A DNA stretch of 64,000 nt from an uncultured Actinomycetes bacterium (GCA_903827945.1 CAIKKN010000006.1:79621-143620); one strand, 5' to 3'. Shown: positions 19,351 through 28,272, numbered from the stretch's first letter. A program made the numbers and translations. The notes: a model not told the origin generated them from the sequence alone.

Positions 19351-21339
19351 TTAAATCTGCTTACGTTCTTTTACTGCGTTCAAAACCTCTTGCATGGCAT
19401 CTTCAATTGAAATGCCATTCTTTTGTTCTCCGTTGCGGTAACGGAAGGAGACAGTATTTGCTGCCTGATCTTCTTCACCAGCAATCAACATGAATGGAAT
19501 TTTCTCCAACTGTGCATTTCGAATCTTCTTCTGCATTCGCTCATCTGCAGTATCAACATCGATACGAACTCCGCTTTTACGCATCTTCGCTGCGATATCT
19601 TGCAAATATGGCAGAAACGCATCGGCTACGGGGATGGCGCGAACTTGAACTGGGGCCAGCCACGGTGGGAATGCGCCTGCGTAATGCTCGGTAAGGACGC
19701 CAAAGAATCTCTCAATCGAACCAAATAGCGCTCGGTGGATCATCACAGGTTGCTGACGCGATCCATCACTTGATTGATATTCCAAATCAAATCTTTGAGG
19801 TAACTGGAAATCAACTTGAATCGTGGACATTTGCCAGGTTCGACCAATTGCATCTTTTGCTTGTACAGAAATTTTTGGTCCATAAAAAGCGGCCCCGCCA
19901 GGATCAAGCACTAATTCCAAATTCTGCTTCTCGGCTGCGAGACGTAGCGCTTCGGTGGCCTCTTCCCAATCCTTATCTTCGCCAACTGATTTAGCTGGAT
20001 TCCGAGTTGAAAGTTCAAGGTAGAAATCGACTAGACCATAATCGCGCAGCAAATTGAGAACGAATGTAAGAAGTGAATCAAGTTCTCCCGGCATCTGCTC
20101 TTTTGTGCAATAGATATGTGCATCATCCTGCGTGAATCCGCGAGCGCGCGTTAAGCCGTGAATCACTCCTGATTTCTCATATCGATACACAGTGCCAAAC
20201 TCGAATAGGCGAAGAGGCAGTTGGCGATATGAACGACTGCTTGATTTATAGATCAAGTTATGGAACGGGCAATTCATCGGCTTCATGTAATACTTTTGGC
20301 CGGCCTTTTTAATTGTCCCATCGGCGTGGAGTTCTTCATCCATGATCATCGGTGGATACATTCCTTCTGAATACCAATCAAGGTGACCAGAAGTTTCAAA
20401 AAGCGCTGCTTTTGTTAGATGAGGTGAATAAACGAATTCGTAACCTTCTTCTTCATGGCGATGCCTTGAGTAATCCTCCATGGCGCGCCGAATAATTCCG
20501 CCCTTTGGATGAAAGACTGCAAGTCCACTTCCAATTTCATCTGGAAAGGAGAAGAGATCAAGTTCTGTTCCAAGTCTGCGGTGATCTCGCTTTTCAGCTT
20601 CAATGAGGAGTGCTAGGTGAGCATCAAGATCCTCTTGTGAGGACCATGCGGTTCCATAAATTCTTTGCAGCATCGGATTCTTTTCAGAACCACGCCAGTA
20701 CGCCGCAGCCGTACGCATTAATTTGAAGGCCGGAATCTGCTTTGTAGATGGAAGGTGAGGCCCTCTACATAGATCACTCCAGACGGGTTGTCCGTCTCGC
20801 CCAAGGTTGTCGTAAATAGTGAGTTCGGCTCCACCTACTTCAACATTGGATTCATCATCACTGCCAGACTTCAAGCCAATAAGTTCGCACTTGTAAGGCT
20901 CGTGCGCCAATTCTTTAAGTGCGTCGGCCTCGCTTGTAACTCGTCGGCGAAAACGTTGCCCAGCCTTTACGATCTTTCGCATTGCCGATTCAAGTTTTAC
21001 AAGGTCCTCGGGAGTGAATGGCTTCTCTGGATCAAAGTCATAATAAAAACCATCGGTGATTGGAGGCCCTATTCCAAGTTTTGTCTCTGGGAAAACTTCT
21101 TGAACAGCTTGGGCAAGAACGTGGGCAGTGGAATGTCGAAGGACCGATAAGCCCTCGGGTGATGAAATGAGAATCGACTCAATGACGTCGCCATCCTGCA
21201 ACTCCGTCCAAAGGTCACGGAGTTCTCCGTTGACCTTACAAACGACCACATCTGTCATTGGCGCGAAGATATGTGTTGGCCTGGTCTCTGGATCTATGAG
21301 TTCCTTGGAGCCGTTGACGCTTACAGATATCTGGGACAT
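19351..21339 (-). CDS. thrS: Threonyl-tRNA synthetase
   Basis: Charges tRNA-Thr and edits mischarged Ser. The 662 residues include an N-terminal TGS domain, the editing domain with the metal motif [11 protein letters not shown] (~residues 68-78) and later CRGPHLPST, the class II core with the zinc ligand [13 protein letters not shown] (~345-357) and motif 2 [13 protein letters not shown], and a C-terminal anticodon-binding domain. TAGATT ends exactly 6 nt before the ATG, immediately behind the pabC stop codon, indicating a leaderless transcript and its own promoter. Confidence 0.97.
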   Translation of the reverse strand: MSQISVSVNGSKELIDPETRPTHIFAPMTDVVVCKVNGELRDLWTELQDGDVIESILISSPEGLSVLRHSTAHVLAQAVQEVFPETKLGIGPPITDGFYYDFDPEKPFTPEDLVKLESAMRKIVKAGQRFRRRVTSEADALKELAHEPYKCELIGLKSGSDDESNVEVGGAELTIYDNLGRDGQPVWSDLCRGPHLPSTKQIPAFKLMRTAAAYWRGSEKNPMLQRIYGTAWSSQEDLDAHLALLIEAEKRDHRRLGTELDLFSFPDEIGSGLAVFHPKGGIIRRAMEDYSRHRHEEEGYEFVYSPHLTKAALFETSGHLDWYSEGMYPPMIMDEELHADGTIKKAGQKYYMKPMNCPFHNLIYKSSSRSYRQLPLRLFEFGTVYRYEKSGVIHGLTRARGFTQDDAHIYCTKEQMPGELDSLLTFVLNLLRDYGLVDFYLELSTRNPAKSVGEDKDWEEATEALRLAAEKQNLELVLDPGGAAFYGPKISVQAKDAIGRTWQMSTIQVDFQLPQRFDLEYQSSDGSRQQPVMIHRALFGSIERFFGVLTEHYAGAFPPWLAPVQVRAIPVADAFLPYLQDIAAKMRKSGVRIDVDTADERMQKKIRNAQLEKIPFMLIAGEEDQAANTVSFRYRNGEQKNGISIEDAMQEVLNAVKERKQI

Positions 21340-21345
21340 GGGTGA

Positions 21346-21351
21346 AATCTA
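21346..21351 (-). promoter_or_regulatory. Candidate -10 box of thrS (leaderless)
   Basis: The minus strand reads TAGATT, then TCACCC, then the thrS ATG. It directly follows the TGA stop of pabC. Confidence 0.55.
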
Positions 21352-22146
21352 TCAAGAATTTGGAATGGAACGAGAGTTAATAAGGTAATCGGCCCGAAGC
21401 TTTTCTGCTGCGGCCGATATTTGGTACTTTTGCATGAAACCGTCGAGATCGTGAAGCTCTGTAACTAAGTCAATTTCACGCAAACTTGATATAACAAACA
21501 AACCCGAAGCATCCTTAAGGTCATCGATCGTGATGGTGGCTTCCTTCACATCTTTAAACCAATCCAGGAGCACACCTCTTATTATTCCGGGCAAGCAACC
21601 AGATTCAACTGCAGGGGTAATAAATGTTCCTCGGGATTCAAGAAGGAGGTTTGCCGTTCCTGTTTCTACAACTTCATCTCGTTCGTTAAAGAAAATTAGA
21701 TCATCGCAGTGATGCTTTTTTGCAAGGCGAAGTCCAGCACTTGCGTCTCCATAAGACATCGACTTCTTCCCTGTTAAAAATGAGCCGCTGAACCTTAATT
21801 TCGGAGACAGAAGCAGTTTTTGTGGTGCTATGCGAAGAGGGGCTGACTCATGCGAAAGTAGATATTCACCATTTGAGAAGAGCGAGATTCGAAATCGCCC
21901 TCTTTCAAAACCTGCCGTTCGACTTCTCAGGATTTCGATACGTTGGCGAAGCAGATCTTCGTCGATCTCTTCAAATAGAAGTTCTTTAGCCGAATTTAGT
22001 AGCCTCTTAATATGTCGATCCAAGAAAAAGAGTGAACCAAATTCACTTTTCAAAGTCTCAAAAATTCCATCACCAAGCAACCATGGATGGCTCGTAGCCG
22101 CCAGATGCAACTCCCCCGTGGGATCTTTGGAATGCAAGTAATTCAC
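21352..22146 (-). CDS. pabC: Aminodeoxychorismate lyase (class IV aminotransferase fold)
   Basis: Converts 4-amino-4-deoxychorismate to p-aminobenzoate for folate synthesis. The 264-residue fold-type IV PLP protein has the probable Schiff-base Lys in FLTGKKSMSYGDA and the conserved Glu in EVVETGTANLLLES. The start is GTG at 22146, overlapping the pabB stop as GTGA, a classic coupled junction; an upstream ATG at 22209 would add 21 residues without family similarity. Branched-chain or D-amino acid aminotransferases share the fold, but pabB next door makes PabC the likelier call. Confidence 0.85.
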   Translation of the reverse strand: MNYLHSKDPTGELHLAATSHPWLLGDGIFETLKSEFGSLFFLDRHIKRLLNSAKELLFEEIDEDLLRQRIEILRSRTAGFERGRFRISLFSNGEYLLSHESAPLRIAPQKLLLSPKLRFSGSFLTGKKSMSYGDASAGLRLAKKHHCDDLIFFNERDEVVETGTANLLLESRGTFITPAVESGCLPGIIRGVLLDWFKDVKEATITIDDLKDASGLFVISSLREIDLVTELHDLDGFMQKYQISAAAEKLRADYLINSRSIPNS

Positions 22147-23144
22147 TCGTGAAGTCTCCCATCTGCAATGGCAATCAACCGTCTTGCCTTTAATTCCGTC
22201 TCTTCCCATTCTGCTGCCGGATCACTTCCCCACGTAATACCAGCGCCTGTTCCAAAATTGATTTTGTTATCTTCCTTCCAAAAGATTCGGATGGCAACAG
22301 AAAGCTCACCAGATATATCAGAGCCGCGCTTTTCAATCCAGCCAAGCAATCCGCAGTAAGGCCCTCTGGCACCTTCATTTGAAGCGATAAGTTTTATTGC
22401 CGAACTCTTTGGGGCGCCAGAAATGGATCCCGCAGGCAAAACTGCTTGTGCTATTTCAGGCCAAGAAATGCCATCTCGCAAAGTTCCCACCACATCGGAG
22501 ACCAAATGAAATAGGCCAGGGTGCTCTTCAACGCCCAACAAGCGAGAGACATCCACGCTTCCTTCTTTGCAGATTCGACTCAAATCATTTCGAATCAAGT
22601 CAACAATCATGACATTTTCTGATTGATCCTTTTCACCAAAAGTTGGTTCAACTGAAGTCCCTTTTATGGGACTCGATTTTAGGTGTACACCTTCTTCGTC
22701 GGTTGTAAATGATAGAAATAGTTCCGGAGAGGCCGAGGCAATCTCTTTCCCATCTGCGCGAAAGTATGCGGCATAGGGTGCGGGATTATCATTGATGATT
22801 TGACTAAAAATGCCTTCCAAATTATCTGGGCACTCTCTTCTTAAAATTCTGCAGGCATTAACTTGATATACATCCCCCGCTGCGATTGCTTCTCGCATGC
22901 GCGATACGTAGTCAATGTAAGAGTCGATGTTTTGCGTTGATTCCCAACGTCCCTCCGACTTTTCAACGGGGCTTTCAGGAAATGCGCCGCCCGTTACCTC
23001 ATCGAATCGGATCAAAGTCCAGCGGCCTTCATAATCGACCTGAATTGCCCAGAAGCCATCTTTTTCCAGCGATGTTGGGTCATGAGAAATTTCGACGGCC
23101 CGGCTCGCTAATCGCCCGCCCATCCAAAAAAGCTCACTTCCCAT
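22143..23144 (-). CDS. pabB: Aminodeoxychorismate synthase component I
   Basis: Chorismate-utilising enzyme that aminates chorismate to 4-amino-4-deoxychorismate. The 333-residue product is a short form with the catalytic motif SSPIKGT (~residues 155-161), SASPELFLSF, IVDLIRNDLSRI and GSISGAPK. The N-terminal region is shorter than in anthranilate synthase TrpE, and the neighbour pabC supports PabB. No pabA-type glutaminase gene is adjacent. A TAAGTT box ends exactly 6 nt before the ATG. Confidence 0.9.
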   Translation of the reverse strand: MGSELFWMGGRLASRAVEISHDPTSLEKDGFWAIQVDYEGRWTLIRFDEVTGGAFPESPVEKSEGRWESTQNIDSYIDYVSRMREAIAAGDVYQVNACRILRRECPDNLEGIFSQIINDNPAPYAAYFRADGKEIASASPELFLSFTTDEEGVHLKSSPIKGTSVEPTFGEKDQSENVMIVDLIRNDLSRICKEGSVDVSRLLGVEEHPGLFHLVSDVVGTLRDGISWPEIAQAVLPAGSISGAPKSSAIKLIASNEGARGPYCGLLGWIEKRGSDISGELSVAIRIFWKEDNKINFGTGAGITWGSDPAAEWEETELKARRLIAIADGRLHE

Positions 23145-23150
23145 GCCAGA

Positions 23151-23156
23151 AACTTA
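23151..23156 (-). promoter_or_regulatory. Candidate -10 box of pabB (leaderless)
   Basis: The minus strand reads TAAGTT, then TCTGGC, then the pabB ATG, a 6-nt spacing. Confidence 0.55.
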
Positions 23157-23251
23157 GTCAAGGCTGGCTTGGATTGGCACACGCCCTGCACTGTGCGGTA
23201 GATTTCCCCTCTGCCTGAAAAGGCGGAGTATTAAGAAGCAGTAAAAGTAAT

Positions 23252-23324
23252 GCGGACGTAGCGCAGTTGGTAGCGCGGAACCTTGCCAAGGTTCAGGTCG
23301 CCGGTTCGAACCCGGTCGTCCGCT
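23252..23324 (+). tRNA. tRNA-Gly (GCC)
   Basis: Complete cloverleaf: acceptor GCGGACG pairs with CGTCCGC, anticodon stem GAACC/GGTTC with loop TTGCCAA (anticodon GCC), T arm GCCGG-TTCGAAC-CCGGT. Discriminator U at 23324; CCA is not encoded. First of a Gly-Cys-(cupin)-Val cluster. Confidence 0.97.
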
Positions 23325-23374
23325 CTCAGTCGGTTAACCAGCGAGTCAATTTTCACGAAAAGCAAAAAAAAGAT

Positions 23375-23448
23375 GGTCGGATGGCCGAGAGGCGAGGCTC
23401 AGGACTGCAAATCCTGCTACACGGGTTCAAATCCCGTTCCGACCTCCA
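23375..23448 (+). tRNA. tRNA-Cys (GCA)
   Basis: Acceptor GGTCGGA pairs with TCCGACC, anticodon stem CAGGA/TCCTG with loop CTGCAAA (anticodon GCA), T arm ACGGG-TTCAAAT-CCCGT. The discriminator U at 23445 is followed by an encoded CCA (23446-23448). Confidence 0.97.
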
Positions 23449-23497
23449 TAATTAAGCTCCTAACAAAATACAACGAAGTGAAAGGGTGGCGATCCAA

Positions 23498-23854
23498 ATG
23501 ACAGATGGTCCAAATCGCCCTTGGGGTCGTTACGAAGTTTTGCAAGATTTGCCAACTCACAAAGTGAAGGCGATCTGGGTTGACCCAGGTAAGCGCCTTT
23601 CCTACCAACGACACAAGCATCGCAGCGAACATTGGTACATCGTGTATGGAACCGCAGAAGTTGTGCTCAATGATGTCTCCTCAATTTTGCAATCTGGAGA
23701 TACGGTCACTGTTCAAGCTAACGAACTTCACCGCATAGGCAACGTTGGAAAGGTTCCTATGTGCTTTATCGAAGTTCAGACAGGCACCTACTTTGGCGAA
23801 GATGACATTGAGCGTATTCAGGACGACTACGGTCGCGATGAAGATCAGAAATAA
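23498..23854 (+). CDS. Cupin protein similar to mannose-6-phosphate isomerase C-terminal domain
   Basis: Single-domain cupin of 118 residues. It has GRYEVL near the N-terminus, the metal-site pattern SYQRHKHRSEHWYIVYGTAEV (metal His at ~residues 38, 40 and 44), and a second cupin motif with LHRIGN. It resembles the metal-binding domain of type II mannose-6-phosphate isomerase/GDP-mannose pyrophosphorylase proteins, and a sugar-phosphate isomerase role is possible but unproven. I prefer the ATG at 23498, with AAAGGG 11 nt upstream, over a GTG at 23486. It is flanked by tRNA genes. Confidence 0.8.
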   Translation: MTDGPNRPWGRYEVLQDLPTHKVKAIWVDPGKRLSYQRHKHRSEHWYIVYGTAEVVLNDVSSILQSGDTVTVQANELHRIGNVGKVPMCFIEVQTGTYFGEDDIERIQDDYGRDEDQK

Positions 23855-23894
23855 TTAGGTTAAACTTATTTATCGCAACAAGCAGTAACAGCAA

Positions 23895-23969
23895 GGATCG
23901 TTGGCTCAGCGGTAGAGCACCACATTGACATTGTGGGGGTCACTGGTTCGATCCCAGTACGGTCCACCA
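23895..23969 (+). tRNA. tRNA-Val (GAC)
   Basis: Acceptor GGATCGT pairs with ACGGTCC (one G-U pair), D arm GCTC/GAGC, anticodon stem CCACA/TGTGG with loop TTGACAT (anticodon GAC), T arm ACTGG-TTCGATC-CCAGT. Discriminator A at 23966 and encoded CCA at 23967-23969. Confidence 0.97.
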
Positions 23970-24236
23970 AGCTTCATTTTTCCGACATCGCTTCGCGTGC
24001 AAACGCAGGCATTCACTCTCGCCACCACTGGCGCCAAGTTTGCTCGTAGGGATCCTTCGTTACGCGCTTGCGAAGAATGTTCGCAAAGGTTTGGCTCCGC
24101 AAGAGACGGTCTAGACCCAAACATTTGGCAGACTTTCTTGAGGGTATCTCTCCCAATTTCGAGGCGCCGCTGCTACCTTATTGCCCGTAATTGTCCGCGC
24201 ATCGAATGATGCCCTCTCCAACTCGGAGGTTAATTG
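23970..24236 (+). other. Gene-free 267-bp stretch between tRNA-Val and the permease gene
   Basis: No convincing coding sequence on either strand. It holds a perfect 7-bp hairpin (TTGCGAA-GAATG-TTCGCAA, 24068-24086), a possible GTTTGG/CCAAAC pairing around 24089-24122, and a GCATC-GAAT-GATGC hairpin (24199-24212). The GGAGG ribosome-binding site of the permease lies at 24225-24229. It is one of the longest non-coding gaps in an otherwise compact window, so a structured leader or small RNA is possible. No integrase or direct repeat of the tRNA 3' end was seen. Confidence 0.5.
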
Positions 24237-25733
24237 ATGGCAAGCAAACCAGGGAAAGCGTCAAACACTGAGCAGAAATTAGCTGCCAACGTCTTGGGCC
24301 TTTTTGAATCGACCATTATGGGCATCGCAGGTTCTGCTCCGGCCTATTCGATCGCAGCGACCACGGTCACTCTTGCAGTAACCGTTGGCTTATTTGGTCC
24401 CGGCGAACTTTTGTACTCTGGAATTGCAATGTTTGGTGTTGTGATTGCCTTTCATTACATGGGCAAAGTTCGACAGAACGCGGGTGCAACATACATTTGG
24501 GTACGTAACGCTCTACATCCGATCCTTGGATACCTAGCCGGTTGGTCACTTGTTACTGCATCGATTATTTTTGGATTGGTTTCCACTGTTCCTGCTTCAA
24601 CAAGCTTGCTCTCACTTTTCTCTAATAACGAGGCCATTGTAAATAATGTGCATTGGACGACTCTTGTCGGCGCAGCAATTTTTGTCTTTATGGTTGGAAT
24701 CATCGCCTACGGAATCAAGTTCACCGCCAAAGCTCAAGTCATCATGACAGTCACCGAGTTGGGACTTCTCTGGGTCTTTGACGTTTTAGCTTTGATGCAT
24801 CACCCACATACACATAAATTTAGCTGGAGTTGGTTTTCATTTAGCCAAATTAAATCCTATGCAATCCCTGACAATGTGGTCGGAACTGCAGCAAGCTTTG
24901 ACTCGAAGTATGTGGTTGCTTCTGGCCTCAGTGCCATTTTGATCGGTGCCGTTTCTGGCGCGTTCTTCTATTGGGGCTGGGATGTAACGGCTAACCTCAA
25001 TGAAGAGACAAAGGAAGGGCAGTCAACTGCTGGTAAGGGCGGAATCTTTGGAATTCTTTTCGTCTTCTTCACATTCCTTTTAACCATTGTTGCAATCAAT
25101 ATGGTTCTTAGCGATGCCACGCTTTCATCAAGTGGAAGTGTGCTCAGTGATTTTGCTGCCGTCATTGTTCCGGGTTGGTTTGGAAAATTCATCGTGGTCT
25201 CAGTTTTGCTTTCCACGGTGGCAACAATCGAAACACAGATGATCCAAGTGACACGAACTCTCTTCTCTATGGGCCGCGACTACTCAATGCCAACTTCCTT
25301 TGGGCAAGTTCACAAGAAGTTCCAAACTCCATGGAATGCAACGGTCTTCACCACTGTCTTTGTGCTGCTCTTCTTTATTGGTTCGCAGTTCATCAGCTCA
25401 GTAAATGACATTGCCCAAGCTGGCGTTGCAGCTATTGGTATACAAATCTGTTTCTACTACGCCCTTGCATCGGTGTCGGTAATCGTTCTTTATCGTCGCC
25501 ACCTGATGCGAAATATTCAGACATTCTTTATGGTGGGCGTATGGCCAGCTTTATCAGGCCTATTCCTTATCGCTGTTCTGATAAAAGTAATCCCAACACT
25601 GTCGCATCTAGCCCTTTGGGTTGGAGTTGGAACAGTGGCCATCGGCGTTATTCCAATGTCTATTTACTGGTCACAAGGTTCGGATTACTTCAAGCGGCCA
25701 ACCTCGGAAGAACGTCACGCGCAACTTCCATAA
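24237..25733 (+). CDS. APC superfamily amino acid/amine permease
   Basis: Integral membrane transporter of 498 residues with about 12 to 13 hydrophobic helices. Helix 1 carries the APC-type unwinding motif IMGIAGSAPAYS (~residues 28-39), and the helix 2-3 loop has YMGKVRQNAGATYIWVRNAL, characteristic of amino acid permeases of the APC superfamily. Substrate cannot be read from sequence. The start is ATG at 24237, 7 nt after a strong GGAGG; a TTG one codon earlier is less likely. A bidirectional terminator follows. The nearby FAD amine oxidase suggests, by context only, an amine or amino acid substrate. Confidence 0.88.
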   Translation: MASKPGKASNTEQKLAANVLGLFESTIMGIAGSAPAYSIAATTVTLAVTVGLFGPGELLYSGIAMFGVVIAFHYMGKVRQNAGATYIWVRNALHPILGYLAGWSLVTASIIFGLVSTVPASTSLLSLFSNNEAIVNNVHWTTLVGAAIFVFMVGIIAYGIKFTAKAQVIMTVTELGLLWVFDVLALMHHPHTHKFSWSWFSFSQIKSYAIPDNVVGTAASFDSKYVVASGLSAILIGAVSGAFFYWGWDVTANLNEETKEGQSTAGKGGIFGILFVFFTFLLTIVAINMVLSDATLSSSGSVLSDFAAVIVPGWFGKFIVVSVLLSTVATIETQMIQVTRTLFSMGRDYSMPTSFGQVHKKFQTPWNATVFTTVFVLLFFIGSQFISSVNDIAQAGVAAIGIQICFYYALASVSVIVLYRRHLMRNIQTFFMVGVWPALSGLFLIAVLIKVIPTLSHLALWVGVGTVAIGVIPMSIYWSQGSDYFKRPTSEERHAQLP

Positions 25734-25749
25734 TAGATAGTTAAAGTTG

Positions 25750-25786
25750 AAATACCCTCGTGTAACAGCGGGGGTATTTTTTATTT
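25750..25786. terminator. Intrinsic terminator between permease and cysteine-synthase-like genes
   Basis: An 11-bp stem (AAATACCCTCG with CGGGGGTATTT, one G-U pair) around an 8-nt loop, followed by TTTT-rich sequence on the plus strand. It ends the permease transcript and lies at the stop of the convergent gene, so it probably serves both. Confidence 0.88.
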
Positions 25787-26670
25787 CATTGGTTGAGCCA
25801 GTAATCGTTTATATATTTTTCGCCTTCATCGCAGAAGAATGTAACAACTGTCTCTAGATTCAGCTGCTCTTTCAACTGCTTCGCAGCAAGCATGTGGGCA
25901 CCTGATGAAGGGCCAACAAAGATTCCATGCGTCTTTGCAAGTCTTCGGGTTTCCTCAACGGCGTCGTGTGAGTGAATATGGATGAACCCATCAATTTCTG
26001 AACTATGTCGTTCGATTATGCCCGGTATAAAGCCATCGGAAATACCTTCGATGAGATGTTTGGCTACTTCACCACATGCAATGGTGCAAGACTCGGATGG
26101 TTCAAGGGCGTAACTCAAAGATTTTGGGTTCACCTCCTTAAAAGCACTGCCGACGCCAATCAAAGTGCCGCCGGTACCAACTCCGCCAACAACGAGATCA
26201 GGCTTTGCAGGCAGTTCTTTCAATAATTCTTGCCCCAACCAATCGTGATTTTCAATTACATTCCATTCGCTATCAAATTGTTGGGGTGCAAAGAATCCAG
26301 GTTGGCTTGCCAGGCGACGAACTTCTTCAAGTGCCTTGTTGACGTGAAAATCTCCGATTGTTCGAACCTCAGCGCCGAAAGCACGCGAAATAGCAGTGCG
26401 CTCTTGGCTTAGCCCTTCTGGCATCACAACCAACATTTTGTAACCTTTTACTGCAGCAACCATGCTCATGGCATTTCCAGTATTGCCACTACTTGCTTCA
26501 ACGATAGTGTCCCCTGGAGATAGCAATCCTTCTTGCTCTGCTCTCTCAATCATATATTTTGCTATGCGAGCTTTGATTGAACCCGACGGATTGAGGTACT
26601 CCATCTTCACATATATGCCTTCTATGTTTATCAGCGGCGTATTACCGATCGCATCCAAGATGGTTTTCAT
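25786..26670 (-). CDS. Cysteine synthase-like PLP enzyme (CysK/CysM/CBS family)
   Basis: Fold-type II PLP enzyme of 294 residues, likely making cysteine from an activated serine or making cystathionine. The Schiff-base Lys is in NPSGSIKARIA (~residue 33), the substrate loop is SSGNTGNAM (~60-68), and the phosphate-binding loop is VGTGGTLIG (~167-175). No CBS regulatory domain is present. Which sulfur donor or acceptor it uses cannot be decided from sequence. TAGCGT ends exactly 6 nt before the ATG, so the mRNA is probably leaderless. Confidence 0.88.
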   Translation of the reverse strand: MKTILDAIGNTPLINIEGIYVKMEYLNPSGSIKARIAKYMIERAEQEGLLSPGDTIVEASSGNTGNAMSMVAAVKGYKMLVVMPEGLSQERTAISRAFGAEVRTIGDFHVNKALEEVRRLASQPGFFAPQQFDSEWNVIENHDWLGQELLKELPAKPDLVVGGVGTGGTLIGVGSAFKEVNPKSLSYALEPSESCTIACGEVAKHLIEGISDGFIPGIIERHSSEIDGFIHIHSHDAVEETRRLAKTHGIFVGPSSGAHMLAAKQLKEQLNLETVVTFFCDEGEKYINDYWLNQ

Positions 26671-26676
26671 GGCTAA

Positions 26677-26682
26677 ACGCTA
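26677..26682 (-). promoter_or_regulatory. Candidate -10 box of the cysteine-synthase-like gene (leaderless)
   Basis: The minus strand reads TAGCGT, then TTAGCC, then ATG, a 6-nt spacing. Confidence 0.5.
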
Positions 26683-26703
26683 TCAACCAAGTCAATAGCC
26701 GGC

Positions 26704-26709
26704 TATAAT
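26704..26709 (+). promoter_or_regulatory. Consensus -10 box (TATAAT) upstream of the amine oxidase
   Basis: A perfect TATAAT about 124 bp before the oxidase ATG, implying transcription from about 26716 and a leader of roughly 118 nt. No good -35 hexamer is visible. Confidence 0.5.
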
Positions 26710-26715
26710 TTGCGC

Positions 26716-26832
26716 ACTGTAGCGAACAACAGATTGTTAACAGACATCTGCGTTATGGGGTAGGAATCCGGAGGACCCGGGCCAACTTAGATAGTAGTAA
26801 AGGGGTGATTCCGGCGAAGGCCGGATGACGCG
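26716..26832 (+). promoter_or_regulatory. Structured 5' leader of the amine oxidase, class unknown
   Basis: The leader contains CAGAT/ATCTG (~26731-26751), a GC-rich ATCCGGAGGACCCGGGCC segment, and a perfect 6-bp hairpin TCCGGC-GAAG-GCCGGA (26810-26825) that ends 7 nt before the ATG. ATCCGG at 26766-26771 is also complementary to CCGGAT at 26821-26826, which would break that hairpin, so two mutually exclusive folds are possible. I do not recognise a known riboswitch consensus in it. Confidence 0.4.
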
Positions 26833-28245
26833 ATGGCAAACATCGACCCTTACATTCTCAAACACCTTTCGAATATGCAGCCAGATCTATATTGGCTCGA
26901 TTCAGACCCGCTTGAACCACAACCACATTCATTGCTCATCGGTGACGTCACTACTGATCTCTGCATAGTCGGCGGCGGATACACAGGGTTATGGACAGCG
27001 CTGCTTGCAAAGCAACGAAATCCCGAACGTGAAGTAATCATTATTGAAAAAAGCTGGACTGGCGCTGGGGCGTCGGGACGCAACGGGGGCTTTTGCAACA
27101 ATTCCTTAACTCACGGATTCACAAATGGTTATGCCAGGTTCAAAGATGAAATGGCAACAATCGAACGTCTTGGCCGAGAAAACATGGATGCAATCGAAGA
27201 AACGATCAAGAGTTTTGGTATCGAATGCGACTGGCGACGAACAGGCGAACTACGAGTAGCTGACGCAGAATGGCAGATGCCTCTCCTCCATGAAGAAGCA
27301 AAGCTGCGAAATGAATACGGCGATCACGTCGAGGTCTTGTCACAAGAAGAAACCATGAATCGCGTTGCATCGCCCACATACAAAGGTGCCTTGTGGGATG
27401 CCGATGGAACCGCCCTCGTTGATCCCGCGCGCCTTGTTTGGGGTTTGGAGCGTGCATGCCTTTCTCTCGGTGTTCGAATTTTCGAAAATTCAGAAGTAAC
27501 ATCTCTAGAAAGAACGCGTGAAGGAATTATTGTTCATTCACCTTATGGAAGCATCTTCGCCCAAAAAGTTGCACTTGCAACAAATGTATTTCCGTCTTTG
27601 GTGAGAAGTGCACGAAAGTATGTAATTCCTGTTTACGACTTTCAACTTGTGACTGAGCCCCTAACAAAGGATCAACATAAGGCCATCGGCTGGAAAGGTC
27701 GTGAGGGCATTTCTGAGTCCCGCAATCAATTCCACTATTATCGAATGACTGCCGAGGGTGAAATTCTCTGGGGTGGTTACGATGCGATTTATAATTTCCG
27801 CGGCAAGGTCCGACAGGAATATGAAAAATCTGCCGACACCTATGCACATCTTGCTGCCGACTTCTTAGATACATTTCCTCAACTCAAAGGAATCAAGTTC
27901 ACTCATGGTTGGGGTGGAGCAATTGATACGTGCTCCCGATTCTCACCATTCTGGGGAACTGCCCACAAGGGCCGCGTTGCATATGTACTGGGCTTCACTG
28001 GGTTGGGAGTTGCAGCAACTCGATTTGGCGCAGATGTAATGCTTGATCTCCTTGATGGGATTGACTCTGAAAGAACGCGGCTCAAAATGGTTAGAAAGAA
28101 GCCACTTCCCTTCCCTCCTGAACCTTTTCGTTGGTTTTTTATTAGGCTCACTCAATGGTCGATTTATCGCGCCGATCATCATGAGGGCAAACGAAATCTC
28201 TGGCTGAAATTCTTAGACTCAATTGGGTTGGGCTTCGACTCTTAA
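26833..28245 (+). CDS. FAD-dependent amine/amino acid oxidase (DAO family, PuuB-like)
   Basis: 470-residue flavoprotein of the DAO superfamily. The dinucleotide-binding motif is CIVGGGYTGLW (~residues 43-53), and GASGRNGGFCNN (~79-90) is the conserved FAD-contact segment. The C-terminal GFTGLGVAATRFGADVML closes the FAD site. The fold and GASGRNGGF motif resemble gamma-glutamylputrescine oxidases and related sarcosine/glycine oxidases, but the substrate is undetermined. It follows a long structured leader. A permease and a cysteine-synthase-like gene lie just upstream. Confidence 0.88.
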   Translation: MANIDPYILKHLSNMQPDLYWLDSDPLEPQPHSLLIGDVTTDLCIVGGGYTGLWTALLAKQRNPEREVIIIEKSWTGAGASGRNGGFCNNSLTHGFTNGYARFKDEMATIERLGRENMDAIEETIKSFGIECDWRRTGELRVADAEWQMPLLHEEAKLRNEYGDHVEVLSQEETMNRVASPTYKGALWDADGTALVDPARLVWGLERACLSLGVRIFENSEVTSLERTREGIIVHSPYGSIFAQKVALATNVFPSLVRSARKYVIPVYDFQLVTEPLTKDQHKAIGWKGREGISESRNQFHYYRMTAEGEILWGGYDAIYNFRGKVRQEYEKSADTYAHLAADFLDTFPQLKGIKFTHGWGGAIDTCSRFSPFWGTAHKGRVAYVLGFTGLGVAATRFGADVMLDLLDGIDSERTRLKMVRKKPLPFPPEPFRWFFIRLTQWSIYRADHHEGKRNLWLKFLDSIGLGFDS

Positions 28246-28272
28246 GTTCACCTTGCGTTTGCCTCTATACGC

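Noticed and set aside
22147..22209. ATG start of pabC at 22209, inside pabB
   Set aside because: The GTG at 22146 overlaps the pabB stop as GTGA and matches the family N-terminus.
23925..24209. Open reading frame of 94 codons overlapping tRNA-Val
   Set aside because: It begins inside the tRNA, has no SD or TANNNT box at the start, and its composition looks like translated non-coding DNA.
23970..24236. Integrated element at tRNA-Val
   Set aside because: No integrase, no repeat of the tRNA 3' end and no foreign genes are visible.
26716..26832. Glycine, guanidine or SAM riboswitch before the amine oxidase
   Set aside because: I compared the leader with the consensus cores I remember and found none of their conserved blocks. 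A covariance-model search would decide.
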